This document shows positions 48,553 through 60,450 of a stretch of DNA of 64,000 bases, in pieces; the first letter of the stretch is position 1; every line of letters begins with the position of its first letter. The stretch spans positions 82,219,243 to 82,283,242 of the forward strand of contig NC_060248.1 in assembly GCF_921293095.1 (NCBI RefSeq), in the 5' to 3' direction. The stretch comes from Ischnura elegans. Its lineage: Eukaryota > Arthropoda > Insecta > Odonata > Coenagrionidae. The translations under genes were made by a program, and so were the position numbers. Under the pieces are notes generated by a model. It did not search any database, was not told where the DNA came from, and worked only from the letters and a program-made list of their open reading frames with translations.

Positions 48553-49749
48553 TCAGTCGCCCGTCGAACCCTCCGGACCCGAAGCCACGCTGCCGCTGCT
48601 CCTCCCGCACCCGCGGCTGCTGCCCCCTGGCGTGTGCGGGGCGAATCCGATGAGCAGAGCGCTGCCCGTCGGAGTCCTCGACTCCGCTCCGCAACCCCCG
48701 AAGTCGCCCACGTCCGCCTCTGTCGACCGGCGACCCTTGAGATCTCCGCCGCCCAGGCAAGCCCCGGCACCCACCACCGCGGCTGTCTCCGCCGAGAAGC
48801 AGCCCCTGCGGCGACCGCCCGACTTGCCTCCGCAGCACAGGGCCGCGCGCCAAACCCCGGCCCGACAAGCCCTCCTGAACGGGTGCGAGAGCAGTCCGTA
48901 GAGGAGCGGGTTGACCACTGTGTTGAGTAGGGCTGCGGCAAGGGCCCATAGGAAGTGGTGGGCCCTCAGGAAGAAGCCCGTGTCCTCGTTGGGCCGCCGG
49001 CCATCGACGTATATGAGTAGGGCGATCACCGCGATGGGCAGCCACATGGCCACCACCACCCCGACGTTCAAAAGAAGCAGGCGCACCACCCGGAGGTGTC
49101 GCCTCAAGCGCGCCTCCTCCCTCTGCTGGGCCGCCTGGGTGGCGGCAGCGGAGGAGGGCGCCGCTTGGGAGACCACAGAACCCCTGGACTGGAGGAAGGT
49201 ACTGTTTTTCCTCCAGGGCAGCCCAGCGGCCCATATCCCCACGAAGCTCATGTCGCTATCCCTCCTCTGAGAGTTATCGTCGGAGGGCATGGGAGTGGGT
49301 GCGGTGCACGGCAGGGAGGGGAGCCTACGGCGCCATCTCGATCTTGTGGCGGCGACCTCCCGGAATATCCTGTGGTAGTGGTAGACCAGGAGCGCCATCG
49401 GGATGAAGACGGCAAGCGTGAGCACAGGGATGGTGAAACAGAGGGAGAGGGGGATGGGAAGGCGGTCGCTGACTTCCCGGGGGAAGACCACGGTGCAGAT
49501 GGTGGTAGTAGCTCGTTCGATGCCGTCCGTGAGCTCCGAGTGGTAGCTGGCGGGCAGCATGGCCGTCTGCTGTCGGAACCAGAAGGGCACGGGGATGAAG
49601 ATGGTGAGGGCGAGGAACCAGACGGCGGCGGACAGGCCGAGGGCCGTGCGGGGCGTCAAGCGGGACCGGTAAGGCGGCACAGCAATGCAGCGGTGTCGGT
49701 CCATGCTGATCAGCGCCAAGGTCCAGAGGAGAACGAAGCCGCAGACAAA
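48553..49749 (-). CDS. Last exon of a rhodopsin-family (class A) G-protein-coupled receptor, partial
   Basis: Membrane receptor, probably for a neuropeptide, from TM6/TM7 style only; ligand and subfamily not recognised. This exon codes 398 residues then TGA. It begins after a good acceptor (pyrimidine tract then cacag, AG at 49750-49751 on the minus strand), in phase 0, inside TM3. Visible parts by exon residue: end of TM3 with DRH at 17-19, TM4 about 36-58, second outer loop with C85, TM5 about 97-123, a long third inner loop, TM6 with WLP at 236-238, TM7 with NPLLY at 280-284, and a cysteine/glycine-rich tail (CRAGVWRAALCC). The partner cysteine at the top of TM3, TM1 and TM2 must be on upstream exons, not found up to 64000. 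The open frame runs on to an in-frame ATG at 49806, but that part follows no receptor pattern and is likely intron. Very GC-rich compared with its surroundings. Confidence 0.9.
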   Translation of the reverse strand, partial: FVCGFVLLWTLALISMDRHRCIAVPPYRSRLTPRTALGLSAAVWFLALTIFIPVPFWFRQQTAMLPASYHSELTDGIERATTTICTVVFPREVSDRLPIPLSLCFTIPVLTLAVFIPMALLVYHYHRIFREVAATRSRWRRRLPSLPCTAPTPMPSDDNSQRRDSDMSFVGIWAAGLPWRKNSTFLQSRGSVVSQAAPSSAAATQAAQQREEARLRRHLRVVRLLLLNVGVVVAMWLPIAVIALLIYVDGRRPNEDTGFFLRAHHFLWALAAALLNTVVNPLLYGLLSHPFRRACRAGVWRAALCCGGKSGGRRRGCFSAETAAVVGAGACLGGGDLKGRRSTEADVGDFGGCGAESRTPTGSALLIGFAPHTPGGSSRGCGRSSGSVASGPEGSTGD

Positions 49750-50704
49750 CTGTGAGGAAGAAGATTTAAAAGATTGTTTAAACATGCAAGTGGACAATCG
49801 ATACATAGTTTCACATTTCTGTTAGCCCATAGAAAAGGTGGGCACTTCCGCTAACTTTGGATTTTACAATTATCTCTTAGCTTCACACAGACAATTAAGT
49901 AAAATTAAATATCTTTATAACACACTTCATACAGGGCGTTGTGAAGTTCACCGTGGCACAACTCCAACCATGGACCATTTTAATTAGCACGTTGCTGGGC
50001 GAATGTAAAATGTTTATTTTTACATAAATCGAATTTACCTTCCAGTTATCGATTCCATCTACTCACAATCTTGGTTAAACGTTCAGTTTGAATCCATAGA
50101 GCGTTTGGATTAGCTGAAAAATTTCGTGTAATTTCAATCAACGTTAGACCACAAGAGTTAAATCTTCAAACATCTCTATTTCAGTAAAAATTCTAATCAA
50201 AACAGCGGCCAATTTTGAGTTGAGTAAGAGGCGTTCGGGAAAACGATGAATATAAAAATTGTGAAAAATTGATGATTTTTACTTCAATTTTGTGGCGATC
50301 TATAATGCAAAATATCCTGAACCGCAATGCTTTCTTTATAGGAAGGAAAACTAATGTTATTCATTATTCACGAATGTCAATGCTGGCTGGCATTCGCTTC
50401 AGTCGGAAATTGCTCTTCCGATTGCATTAATTTGATTCCGCGATTTCCTCTATTGTCGGACAATAAGCCAGTGAATGGCTTTGTCGACCATGGCGTGATT
50501 CTCTCTCAACTGTGATTCATACCTTGCTTCGCTAGTCACAAAAGGAGAAGTGACGAGCGAGAGGAAATCCTACTTGCAAATACAGGAGATACGAATATTT
50601 TAGCAGAACATAATGGAGGCCACCTTCCCCTAATTACGAATACAATCCTCTAAACACCGGTATCTCGCTATCATGACACAAAATTACGTGGGATATCCGT
50701 AATG

Positions 50705-50990
50705 CAGTGGGGTAGCCACGAATTTTGTTCGGGGGGTTCTAAAACCAAGGGGGAATATTTTTGAAAAACAGGGTATTAAGAAGAGGGTTTTAAACTAATT
50801 TTAACACTTTTCATAATCGAAAAACTTCATTTTTTAAAGAAATGTTTTGCTAATTTGTGATTATTCAATATTTTGTTATATTTTCTGAAGAAAAGTAACT
50901 ATTCTTTTATTCTTCGGGGGTGAGGGGATCAGAGTAATTATCCGGGGGGGGGGGGGGGGGTCCAGACCTCCCCCCCTTGCTACGCCACTG
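50705..50990. mobile_element. 286-bp hAT-type MITE, second family member
   Basis: Ends CAGTGGGGTAGC and GCTACGCCACTG, flanked by a perfect 8-bp duplication CCGTAATG (50697-50704 and 50991-50998). It has an 18-base G run near its right end, likely to trouble sequencing. Same family as the copy at 18958, though the middle has diverged. Confidence 0.87.
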
Positions 50991-52639
50991 CCGTAATGTG
51001 CCGGAACTCAGGTTTCTGATACAATAAAGGGTGGGATTTAGGCAAGTATGATGACTAATTACAGTATGCAGGAGAGAGTATTAGGATTTCAGGTGTTCCT
51101 CTTCGTTAAAATATTTTTTGATGAAAAAATGTGGTAGAAAACCCGTAGGATTATTGTGCTAAGAAAAAGCAGCCGAACCCGAAAAAAAGGAGTGTTGTCT
51201 TTAATGATTGAATGACGCCTTTTCGAATTAAAACATTTGAAATTTGTTTAAAAGTTATTCAAATTGATCCTCACTTACATTGCTTAGATGACAAATTAGA
51301 AATTAGAGGATTTAAAATGCAGTTCGTTAAAACTATTACCTGCATTTAAGTCCAATAGCAGTAACAGCAACTAAATCGCGGAAAATATTCTTCATTCAAT
51401 AGACAATGTCGTTCACCAATGTACTTATTGTTAATCAGAGTGTTATTTTCCTTCGATATCGTGTTATCAGTACTCATTAAATAGTGTTTTATTGACGTAA
51501 CAGCATTAACATTTTGTATTCAAATCAAAATTTCTTCAACACGTTTTTTTTTCAACCCATGAAAGTTTATGGGGCTTGACGAATTTTTAAACGCAATTCC
51601 TCAATGAGCCGAAATTTTTTATCGACAGGTAATGTACGTTAAGAAGTACATAGGTATTATGAAAATGACGCTTACTTAATCCCATAGTGGAATTTATTTT
51701 AAGAGAGGTGATGTGTGACGTGATCTCTCCAAAACCTTTATTTGTGTTGCCTGCTAAGTGCCAATCGTTCCTGAAAGTATCATAGCGTATTTACCATCAT
51801 CCAGCTCTCGCCATTAATCGTATGAGATATGTCACAAAATTTCTTTATGGTTCTATACCCATTTGGACGCTAAATGATCCATTATTTTCTGCGAAGAACG
51901 TTCCGATAAATATCCTGATAAAAATAAACTACCCCCATAATTTTTCGTGATACCGATAAAAAAGATTTAATAGCGTCCGCACCGTGGAGAATGTATAGAT
52001 TTGGGGGTTCGGCAGTGGATAATTAAATATTTCTCCCTCGCCTAAATTTAATGCCAAACATTACGACATAAATCCAATGCTTTATTTTTCAGTAGTGCTG
52101 GGGAAAACTCGGTTACTGGCAGTGGACGAAGCCCATTCGTGAAGAGGAGTAGTGTCGGCCAAGGTATAAAGGAGAATTTTATGATAAGTGATAATGAATT
52201 TTTTAATATGAAAAAAAAACCTAGATATTCCCTTTGAAGCTACTTACTCGTCCACAAAATAACAGTTCAAATTCGGTTTTCGTTATTTTCACCCCTTGGC
52301 AACTCGAGGTCACATATTTCCCACTATAAATCAATGATACGTAATACGACTGTTATATTTCATTATATTGGACTGTTATATTACGGTTGTATTATTCCTT
52401 TGAATCAATAAGAGTCGGAAAACTAAGACTACTTAGGAGTGCGGGGGTGACCAGGTATTTAAGCTCGATTTAAACCCCGTACTTTTAAGTTTATAGCCCT
52501 CTGCACTTAAAAATCCACCCAGCCCCCAACCGCGTTTCTCTCCGAGAGATATGGATTAACGAAATTGACATAATTGTTCATGAAACCTGTGCGCGTAAAA
52601 CTATCATTGAACAAAGTGGTACGGTGAACTCGCAGTATG

Positions 52640-53160
52640 GCTACTGGTGAGTATGGGATCCCTCGCGTTTCGTTATTAAAAGTAACTGTCGCAAAGAAGC
52701 GGAAAGAAAAGAGTGAGAGAGAGAGACCGTCCATTCCTGGAACAACGGCCGAGATCGAGTGGTAGAATGGGTCAGTACGGTACATTTAATGCGATCCGAT
52801 TAATCAAATGGCGCCGAGTACACCTGCGAAAGACGAAACGGCGAGCTACACTGCGCTCCATCAACGGCAATCGTTTTGGGTATCACACTTCTACGAGTGG
52901 TCGGCTGGTCTTCCGTTTTTTACGCGACGCCTGTCTCTCTCCGACTCGGCTGCGCTTTACGACGCTTTCTTGCCTGAGGCTATATGGCAGGCCAATCCCG
53001 GTCGCGGAGGTCGGGGCGCCGCGTCGAGAAATCGCCCATCGTTTTGGACCGGCGCTAAAATGTCGCACGATGCCAGAGGCTATATCTTCGGAGGGGTGAT
53101 ATCTTCAGATGGTTATAAAGCCAGGGCATAAAATCTCGAAAAATCAATCTCCGCCGCGGA
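52640..53160. other. GC-rich island with overlapping open frames, no product recognised
   Basis: About 500 bases clearly richer in GC and CpG than the surroundings. Two + frames (52713-53099 and 52808-53131) and short minus frames are open, which high GC alone can produce. None shows a known motif. A promoter or first exon is possible. Confidence 0.3.
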
Positions 53161-53399
53161 GGCAAGGTCAAGGCAGGGTTGAAATGGTTGATGCTACAAA
53201 AAAATAAGTGAAGGCTCGATACTGAAGTTCTTTCTTAACATGTGGTAAGAGATGTGTAGAAGACAATATAATTCATTTAGGGTGTTGAAAAACGAGTCTG
53301 CCATGTTAATTTATTCCGGAAGCGAAGACAGAAAACTTCCCTTTTTATTCATCCCGTTCTGTGACGCGAATTCGTCGAACTCAAGCAAGATAAAGTAAA

Positions 53400-53436
53400 A
53401 CCATAGAGTAAGTATATAATATACTTACTCTATGGT
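53400..53436. repeat. Perfect 37-bp hairpin
   Basis: ACCATAGAGTAAGTATA, three bases, then its exact complement. Both sides continue in GTAAAAC-like sequence. Function unknown. Confidence 0.7.
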
Positions 53437-53439
53437 AAA

Positions 53440-56400
53440 ACTTAGGCAACGTTAGGGGAAAAAAGTCAGAAGAAAGAAATTTTGTATTTTCTCTATTTAA
53501 TATTCACATGCTCAAAACTGATGGTTATAATCATGGTTTAAAAATACATTTTTTTGAAAATCCAAAAATCATAATTTTTAACGATATTAATCACACGAGA
53601 TCTATTTTTCGAAGATCGTAGATCTATATCTCGTGCATCTATTTTTTTCATGACACCATGATCTGAAAATATCAACTTAAAATTACTGGTGGGAAAATAT
53701 TTGGAATAAATTTTAATCGTATTCACTTGAGTATTATTTTTTATGTGCATGACATGGGGAATCTCGACGTATCGTGCTTTTATTTTTCGCTTACGTGCAG
53801 GCGTTCAATCGCGTTCTTTTTGCTTGGAAGCCTTATTTGGTGTATTATTATTTAACCCGTTGCTTAATAGAATGCGGAGATGCCGCGTTGTTTAACCTAC
53901 TTTGGTGTAGGATTTTATGGATTGAATTCCGTGCGGGACTTACAGTATTTTTCTCCGCTTTTGAATCCATTCCGTTCTGTACCTATTTGAGACAGCCGTT
54001 GCCCTTGAGTGGCTCGCCGCGTTATAGCTTTTGAAGTCCGAGCTACTAAAATGTAAGCCCTGAGCTGCTGCCCCACACATGACGTGGTTGTAGCTCTTGA
54101 AAAATAATGCTATAAACCTTCGCCGTAAAAACGGTGTTGGGTTTTCGTTTAATGCTACCAGATTTTCGCATGTCGCCCGCTTGGCAGTGTTGTTTGCTGT
54201 GAGCATGAAAAACTCTTTCTGCGTTGAAATATTTCCGAGTCGTGCTGATCGCAATGATTGCTATTTATTTAAAGTTATCTCTTGTCGAGCGAATGAAAAT
54301 TTGTTGGGGATGTTGAATTTATTGGTTGAAATAAAATTTCGAACAGTACAGGAACGTGACAACTCGCATGAATCATTATTGAAAATATTATATCTTTTTC
54401 GAAAAGTCTATCTAAATTTTACATCACGCTGAATTCGTTAATTCTGAAGTGAACGTTATCTTCTCCTTTGTGCTTATTTCCCTCCTCTGAGATTTCGGCA
54501 TTGAAAACTACACTTTTACAATCCTACGTTATTATTTATTTGGTTTTGTAGCTCGAACTGTTACTCCGTCTCGCGCACTTCTTTTTAAACCTCTGCCCAC
54601 AGTGAAAAATGGTAACTAAAGCATGGAACTTCTCTACCGATCTTTATCCAAGTATATTCTGTGTATTCCCGTGGCACTTGACACATATACATGCAGCGAA
54701 ATGGCACAATGTTAAAGTGTGTTATATTGTGCGATCTCTCGCGATCCTGTGTAGTATTATATGATGTTCCTATTAAATCGCTAATGCGCTAGTCTCAATC
54801 AATGGTAATGAATAAGACTTACTGAGAACAACAAAACTGTACGATGCATAGAAGTTTGTAAAATTGGCAGTCGTGAAATGTGTTTAATTTTTCTGCTTTA
54901 TCGTGATACATTTTTAATTGCTTTTAGGGGACCTTCGAAGCTCGGTGCATTGGGGCATTGACCCGTTTGCCTCAACGTAATTATGCTACAGGCCTTTTCG
55001 GTGGAAATCACAGGACACTGTTGGGTGTAATGGGCACCTCTTTATATTCCGTCCGTTCATGAGAGAGAATTAAACTAACTAGGGAGACTCGAGATCTGAG
55101 AATGGGACCACTCTGATTGTTTGAGACCATTGACGCGTAACTAAGGGCTCCTCTCCCTTATTTGCCGTTTGAGTTGACGTAGCGGGGAGCCAACCCTTTC
55201 CAGAGTTCGTGGACACGCGACGGTGACCGGCCAGGCACGCATCTCTGGTGCGCCCCACGCTTCACGTAGAGTGCTTCTAATTATTCCCTGCCGGCTCCGC
55301 CCTGTCATTCGAAACTTCCCACGGGAAAGAATTGGGATCCAAGGCTTCGTTGCTCATTTTTCGAGCAGTCTTAAGGCTTGGCGTCGCTTGCTTGGACTAA
55401 ATTGTCCTCCGTCGGAACGTGCTAGTTCGAAAAAGAGAGCAGCCTCGGCATATGAAGCTAATAGGGTGAGAACAAACGCATTTGTGTGACCAGACAATAA
55501 TAGCTATTGGCTGATGCACCATAATCTCATTACAATAGAAGAGATAAGTTAAGGGAAGTATAGAATCACGCATGTTACACTATGACACATTACTGATCGG
55601 GATGTCCCACTGTAATATTCTTTTCACGGAAAATTACCCTTGTAAAAATGGAGCTCAAACGAAAACGCCCCTGTTGTGCACGTCATTTTTTTTCCTTAAT
55701 TCTTATTTTCGTGCGTACCACGTGTTTGAAACAAGAAAAATTCCCATATTTATTCTTGTATGAGCATAATGAAGGACTCACTCCTTTGCTTTAGAATACT
55801 CTTGCGTATTTAGGGGGAATTATCGTAATCATTCATCGTATACGAGAGAAAGTGACTCTCCGTTTTGCGTATCATTTTATTTACTTTATGCCCAAGTCTG
55901 AATTTTTTGTTATAAGTGATGACTCTTCTGTAATCAGAGCTCTGAATCTGTGAAATATTTAACTATAACTTCGAGGAAATGGGAGATATTATTTATATAA
56001 GTCCAATTCCTTTTTGGATGCGGTTTTTATTCGCCCACCACGGGGAAACGAATAAAATTGCGATAAAACTGAGATTAGAAAACGTTTGGAAATTATATAA
56101 ATGAACGGCCGAAAACTAATTTAAAAAAATCAACATAGCTGGAGGAGAAATCCAATTAAATATTCGAGGAGTACTCACCATTCGCGGATTTCGTGGATAA
56201 TTGGAATGTATTGAATATGAACCCTGTACCCTCGGAGAATTAATTATAATGAAATTCGTACCTAAAGTCGATGGGGGTGATTGTGAGGTATGGGGTAAAA
56301 GTTAAAAGCATTCCCTCATTGCGTGAGGGTTGATGGTGAAATCTTGAGAAGTGTGATTACGTGGATGCGAATACATTCATTCATATTTAATGCGGAAATG

Positions 56401-58080
56401 AAAGAAACATGCCCTATGGTTTGAGGGTCGGTCTTATGCCCGCGTGACGCTGACGTGACGGGAGATAGGATAACGATCAGCACTTTTCCGGAGACACGGG
56501 TGTAGTTCCGTGTCGAGAGGGGAGCTTAAGAGTTCAAGTGTTTTTCGAGCACCCCGTGTATGAATGGGGTGGATGCCGGGAAGGTAAGAAAGGGGGATGT
56601 GCATCACTCAGGGTTTTGCTTATTCATAAGAAAATACGCACGACTGCGGAATTCACCCCTCGCTCCTCACGTCTGGTACATCCTTCAGATTATGTCCTAC
56701 GTTACATTTCTTAAATGCATAATGTGGAAAATTATGAATACCCAAGTTCTGGAATAAAAAAGTGTTGTTTGTTCTTGATGTCGATACTCCTTCGAGTAAA
56801 ACGAGTCACCATTAATTCGACAGATAATACAGGTGTGAGTATCATTATAAAGAAAAAGCCGTTTCCCGCGAATCTTAGCATGATTTGCTTTGCACTTTGA
56901 AGTAAAAGCAAAAATTTTATGTGGTGGTACCACGTGATATTTCTTGAATGGGCAAGGGTTTGATTCACAAAGTTGATGATAGATAAATTGCCGGTCGTAA
57001 AATCATTGCTCATGGCTGAGGACTTATTCGAATAGAGTCAACTGAGAATGGCGAAATTTAGCAGAAAAGAATTTTATGACGGTAATTCATCTTACCACGT
57101 ACGACTCGAGAAAGTCTCACAAGTGTTAATTTTGTGTATTCTTTTGAAAATCGCTTCTTGTTATTGTGATTGTATTCGGTCAAAAATTATCTCATAAGGT
57201 TATGTTTTATTTATATTTTCCACAAGGTATTGTTATACTTAATGCTTCTAATGTTTTGAAAATTCATTGTTTTCCACATTTATTTACACGGGATTATATT
57301 CTTGTTCGCAAAATAATTAACGGGGCCATTAGTAATAAAGGATTAAATGAACTGAAATATCAGGTATTTTAAAATCTTCATCCTGGCAGTTATTCTTCAA
57401 TTTCGTAACATGCCCCCATAAAATTATGACCAGGTGAGTCACTGCGCTTATAAGGCAGGGACGTCATAAAACAAGTTTGCAAGCCTTCTCAAGTTGCGAA
57501 CATTTTTGGCTAGTGAATCATATCTTCTCTCAAATCTCTACCGAAATTAATGCGTACCATAAAAGACCAACCTCCGTGGCGTGAGAAAGATTTTAATTAG
57601 CTTTATTTAATGGAAGTGTGAGCAGAACCTCATACTCGATGGGCACATTTAATTCTTATTTTTTCAGAAATATCGAAGCATTAATTTATCGGAATATGGC
57701 CTTCCAGAAATAAGGCTAATATTTAGTTACTAGTTGAAGAGTGACTAAAGAGACTACGTGATTTATTAATCGAAATGTAACGAAAAAATGGATATTACGA
57801 GAAGAAGTTACAAATTAGCCTTAATTCATTCAATAAACCCGTTTTGTAGCTATTTTATTTCTCTATCTAGATAACTTCTCAATGCAGAGTAGGTAAATAC
57901 ATGACATGGAAACTAGGTCGTGGTTTTCTTTTAATGGCTATGGGCCACCGAAATCTCCAGTAACCTTTAGTGTGCTATTTATTTTCTTTTTTAATTTTTT
58001 TCTTCATGTCTGTGACAAATTCCGCAAAGTCATACGCTTTCAAATATTAATTTAAAAAATTATGCGTGGCTAAAAAGGAG
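53440..58080. other. Stretch without recognised genes
   Basis: Mostly AT-rich with a mildly GC-rich patch at 55140-55480. Searched on the minus strand for the missing receptor exons (TM1 and TM2); none was seen. Confidence 0.4.
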
Positions 58081-58094
58081 TAAGTACGACTGAT

Positions 58095-58299
58095 GGATTT
58101 AAAAGTAAACTTTGTTTTATTCAACGCTGTATTTATTAGAGACTCAACCTGTTTCGACCTTTTCAGATCATTATCAAGAGGTGAATTCATCTTTGACCTC
58201 AGGTTGAGTCTTTAATAAATTCTGCGTGGAATACCAAATTTTTATTTAATCTAACACGTCACGATTCTACAAAGTAAACTCGAAAACCGTTGCTTTTAA
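58095..58299. mobile_element. Penelope-like terminal insertion with 13-bp target duplication
   Basis: AAGTACGACTGAT stands at 58082-58094 and again at 58300-58312. Between them is an inverted pair, GAGACTCAACCTG against CAGGTTGAGTC, around CTGTTTCGACC and ATCATTATCAAGAGG, the signature of Penelope-like ends. No coding part. Confidence 0.65.
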
Positions 58300-58315
58300 A
58301 AGTACGACTGATTGT

Positions 58316-58720
58316 GCGGGAGTGATGCGTCCTCTTAATCTCGTAGCCGATAGGTTGTCTCCTGCGTCCGCGAAGCGGCAGGAAGGGACATGGAAAAGAC
58401 GTGAGGGTGATTTATTAAGCCGGCTGACCTTGTCTGAGGCTCGCGTCTCCCGACAGCGAAGGCGGGGGCCAGGCCGGGTGACTAGGCGGGCAAGTATGCA
58501 ATTGGGAGGGAGAGGGTGGTGGCGTAATTAGTGAAGGCGACGGCCCTAAACTATTCCGCGTGGCTCGGCCCACTCACCCCCTTAAAGGCACACGCGCCTC
58601 CCGAGAGGCTGCGCGTGTCCCGTAGGAGTCGAGAGGGTGGTAAAGAACCACCCCCCTCTTTAATCTCACCCCTCTGTCCTCCTCCCCCCTCTATGTCTAT
58701 ATGTAGTCTCGCATTCGGAC
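58316..58720. other. GC-rich, CpG-rich island
   Basis: About 400 bases of high GC directly after the Penelope-like insertion. It contains the hairpin ACACGCGCCTCCC/GAGAGG...GCGCGTGT at 58590-58618 and C-runs. It could be a promoter; no transcript can be assigned. Confidence 0.35.
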
Positions 58721-60450
58721 GATAGAGCATTGTACTTCTCTGCCCTTTATTCTTTTTCTGGTTTAATGGGGCAAGGAGAGTGGGGTGGTATGGGGTAAAA
58801 AAAATCTAGCGAACGAAAAGAGCTTCCGTTGTGACACTCCATGGGGGCCGCGGTATGAGTCAACGGGGTCTCGTGGCATCCCCTTTCGTCTTCATCCCCT
58901 GCGGACGCCATGTAGAGATTTAAAGGAGGATTTCAGCTAACTGTACCCCGCGATGGTACATGTTTCTCTCATCTAGTATAATCTCTCAGTTTGCAGTGGC
59001 AACCGATGGCTGAGACCCTTAATACCGTTAAGGGGCTGGTGTAAAGGATGGCTGAGATTTATGCCAGTCACTTAGGTGTATGCACTGTTTACTTGTCGGA
59101 TCAAATTTTGTTCGCACTTAGGGGCAAAATATTGTGACTTAGACGGTGATTTTGCCTGAAATCTCCCTCTTTCTATCGGTGATGCGCCCCGAAGATAGAT
59201 CAACATACGTTGATTAAAGCACGGAGAATAAAATTTAAATTACTATAATTTAATATAAGAAATTTAAAACACATTTTTTGTTTTCCAAAGATAGTTGGCT
59301 CTCCTAGTATGGCAGACTCTGGTAGGTCGCGTGCCTCAAAGCATGCTTGAAAGAGCTTGTGTACGAAATATCAGTAGGCATAAGTTGGTAGGAGCCATTC
59401 ATCTCAATGAGGTTTGGTAAATTTTTTCAACTACACTATTTCCACTGATAAGAAATATACTTGAACATATTTATGCGTCTAAGAGGTGTTGCACTTTATT
59501 GAAATCGCATATTAGAGTTTAATAAAGATGGCTAGAAATAAAGGGCATTTAGTGTCGAATCGGGCATCGAAGTTTGAGCACTCTCACCATACCTTAAGCA
59601 ATGACACCATAGGAATGAAGTGTTTCACAACTACATCCCATCCTACGGACTTGAAGTGCAATCCGCCAAGCTCGAAAGTAGAGTTGAGAATGAAAAAGGA
59701 GAGGTGTCACAATGGCACGCGAATGATGAGCCTGTATTTTATTCAGAAAAATCATCCAACCGGCATGTATTGCACGCATATTTCCTCGAGTGAGTTTCCT
59801 TTAATTGGCTGTGATGGTGAGAAATACTTAAGCATAAATTTGTTTCCTTCATAATTAATACGATACGGTTTACACATGAATGAATAGTTGGGCGGTGGGG
59901 AAGATTTATTAAAACTACAGCTTTGGGATATGATGCGGTTGAATGATGACTGCATTAGAATTTACGGGTGTCACATCGAATGTGGATGGGAAAGAAAAGT
60001 GGTAAGTATCTATCCACTAGATTAAAATATACGACTTTATTTGAAATTATATGCTGGATATCTATAGCTTTTACAGATTCATTCATTCAGATTCTATTCT
60101 TATTTATTCAGATTATTTCTTGGATCGAATTGGATTGGTCCATTTATCCCTAAGATATTTGGAACTCCGCTCTTTTACAAACTGGCAATCATTATACATT
60201 ACTAAGTGCCCAAAAATATCAACCATCTTTTTATCCCTTAATATTTCCATATTTAGAAATGTATTGGTCATATTTCCCATTCCTCACGCTACTTGGAGTT
60301 TTTGCTTGCTAATCGATTTTGGTGGATCTAGTTTTTTTTCTAATGATTCGCTATTTAGAATTTTAACTTCGTCCACATTATAATTCAATGCTAGGCGTTC
60401 TCTTGCATACGTATGAGCATTACGACTTCACCTCCGAGTTTTGATGTCTA

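Noticed and set aside
49096-49755. Long + strand open frame (219 codons) opposite the receptor, and several others at 48455-49270
   Set aside because: High GC leaves the antisense frames open; the minus frame has receptor motifs and a splice acceptor, the others have none.
49750-49806. In-frame extension of the receptor exon to ATG at 49806
   Set aside because: A pyrimidine tract and cacag acceptor lie at the point where receptor similarity begins; the extension does not look like TM3 and would lack TM1 and TM2.
52713-53131. Overlapping 128- and 107-codon + frames in a GC island
   Set aside because: Several frames are open at once and none has a domain; kept only as a GC-rich island.
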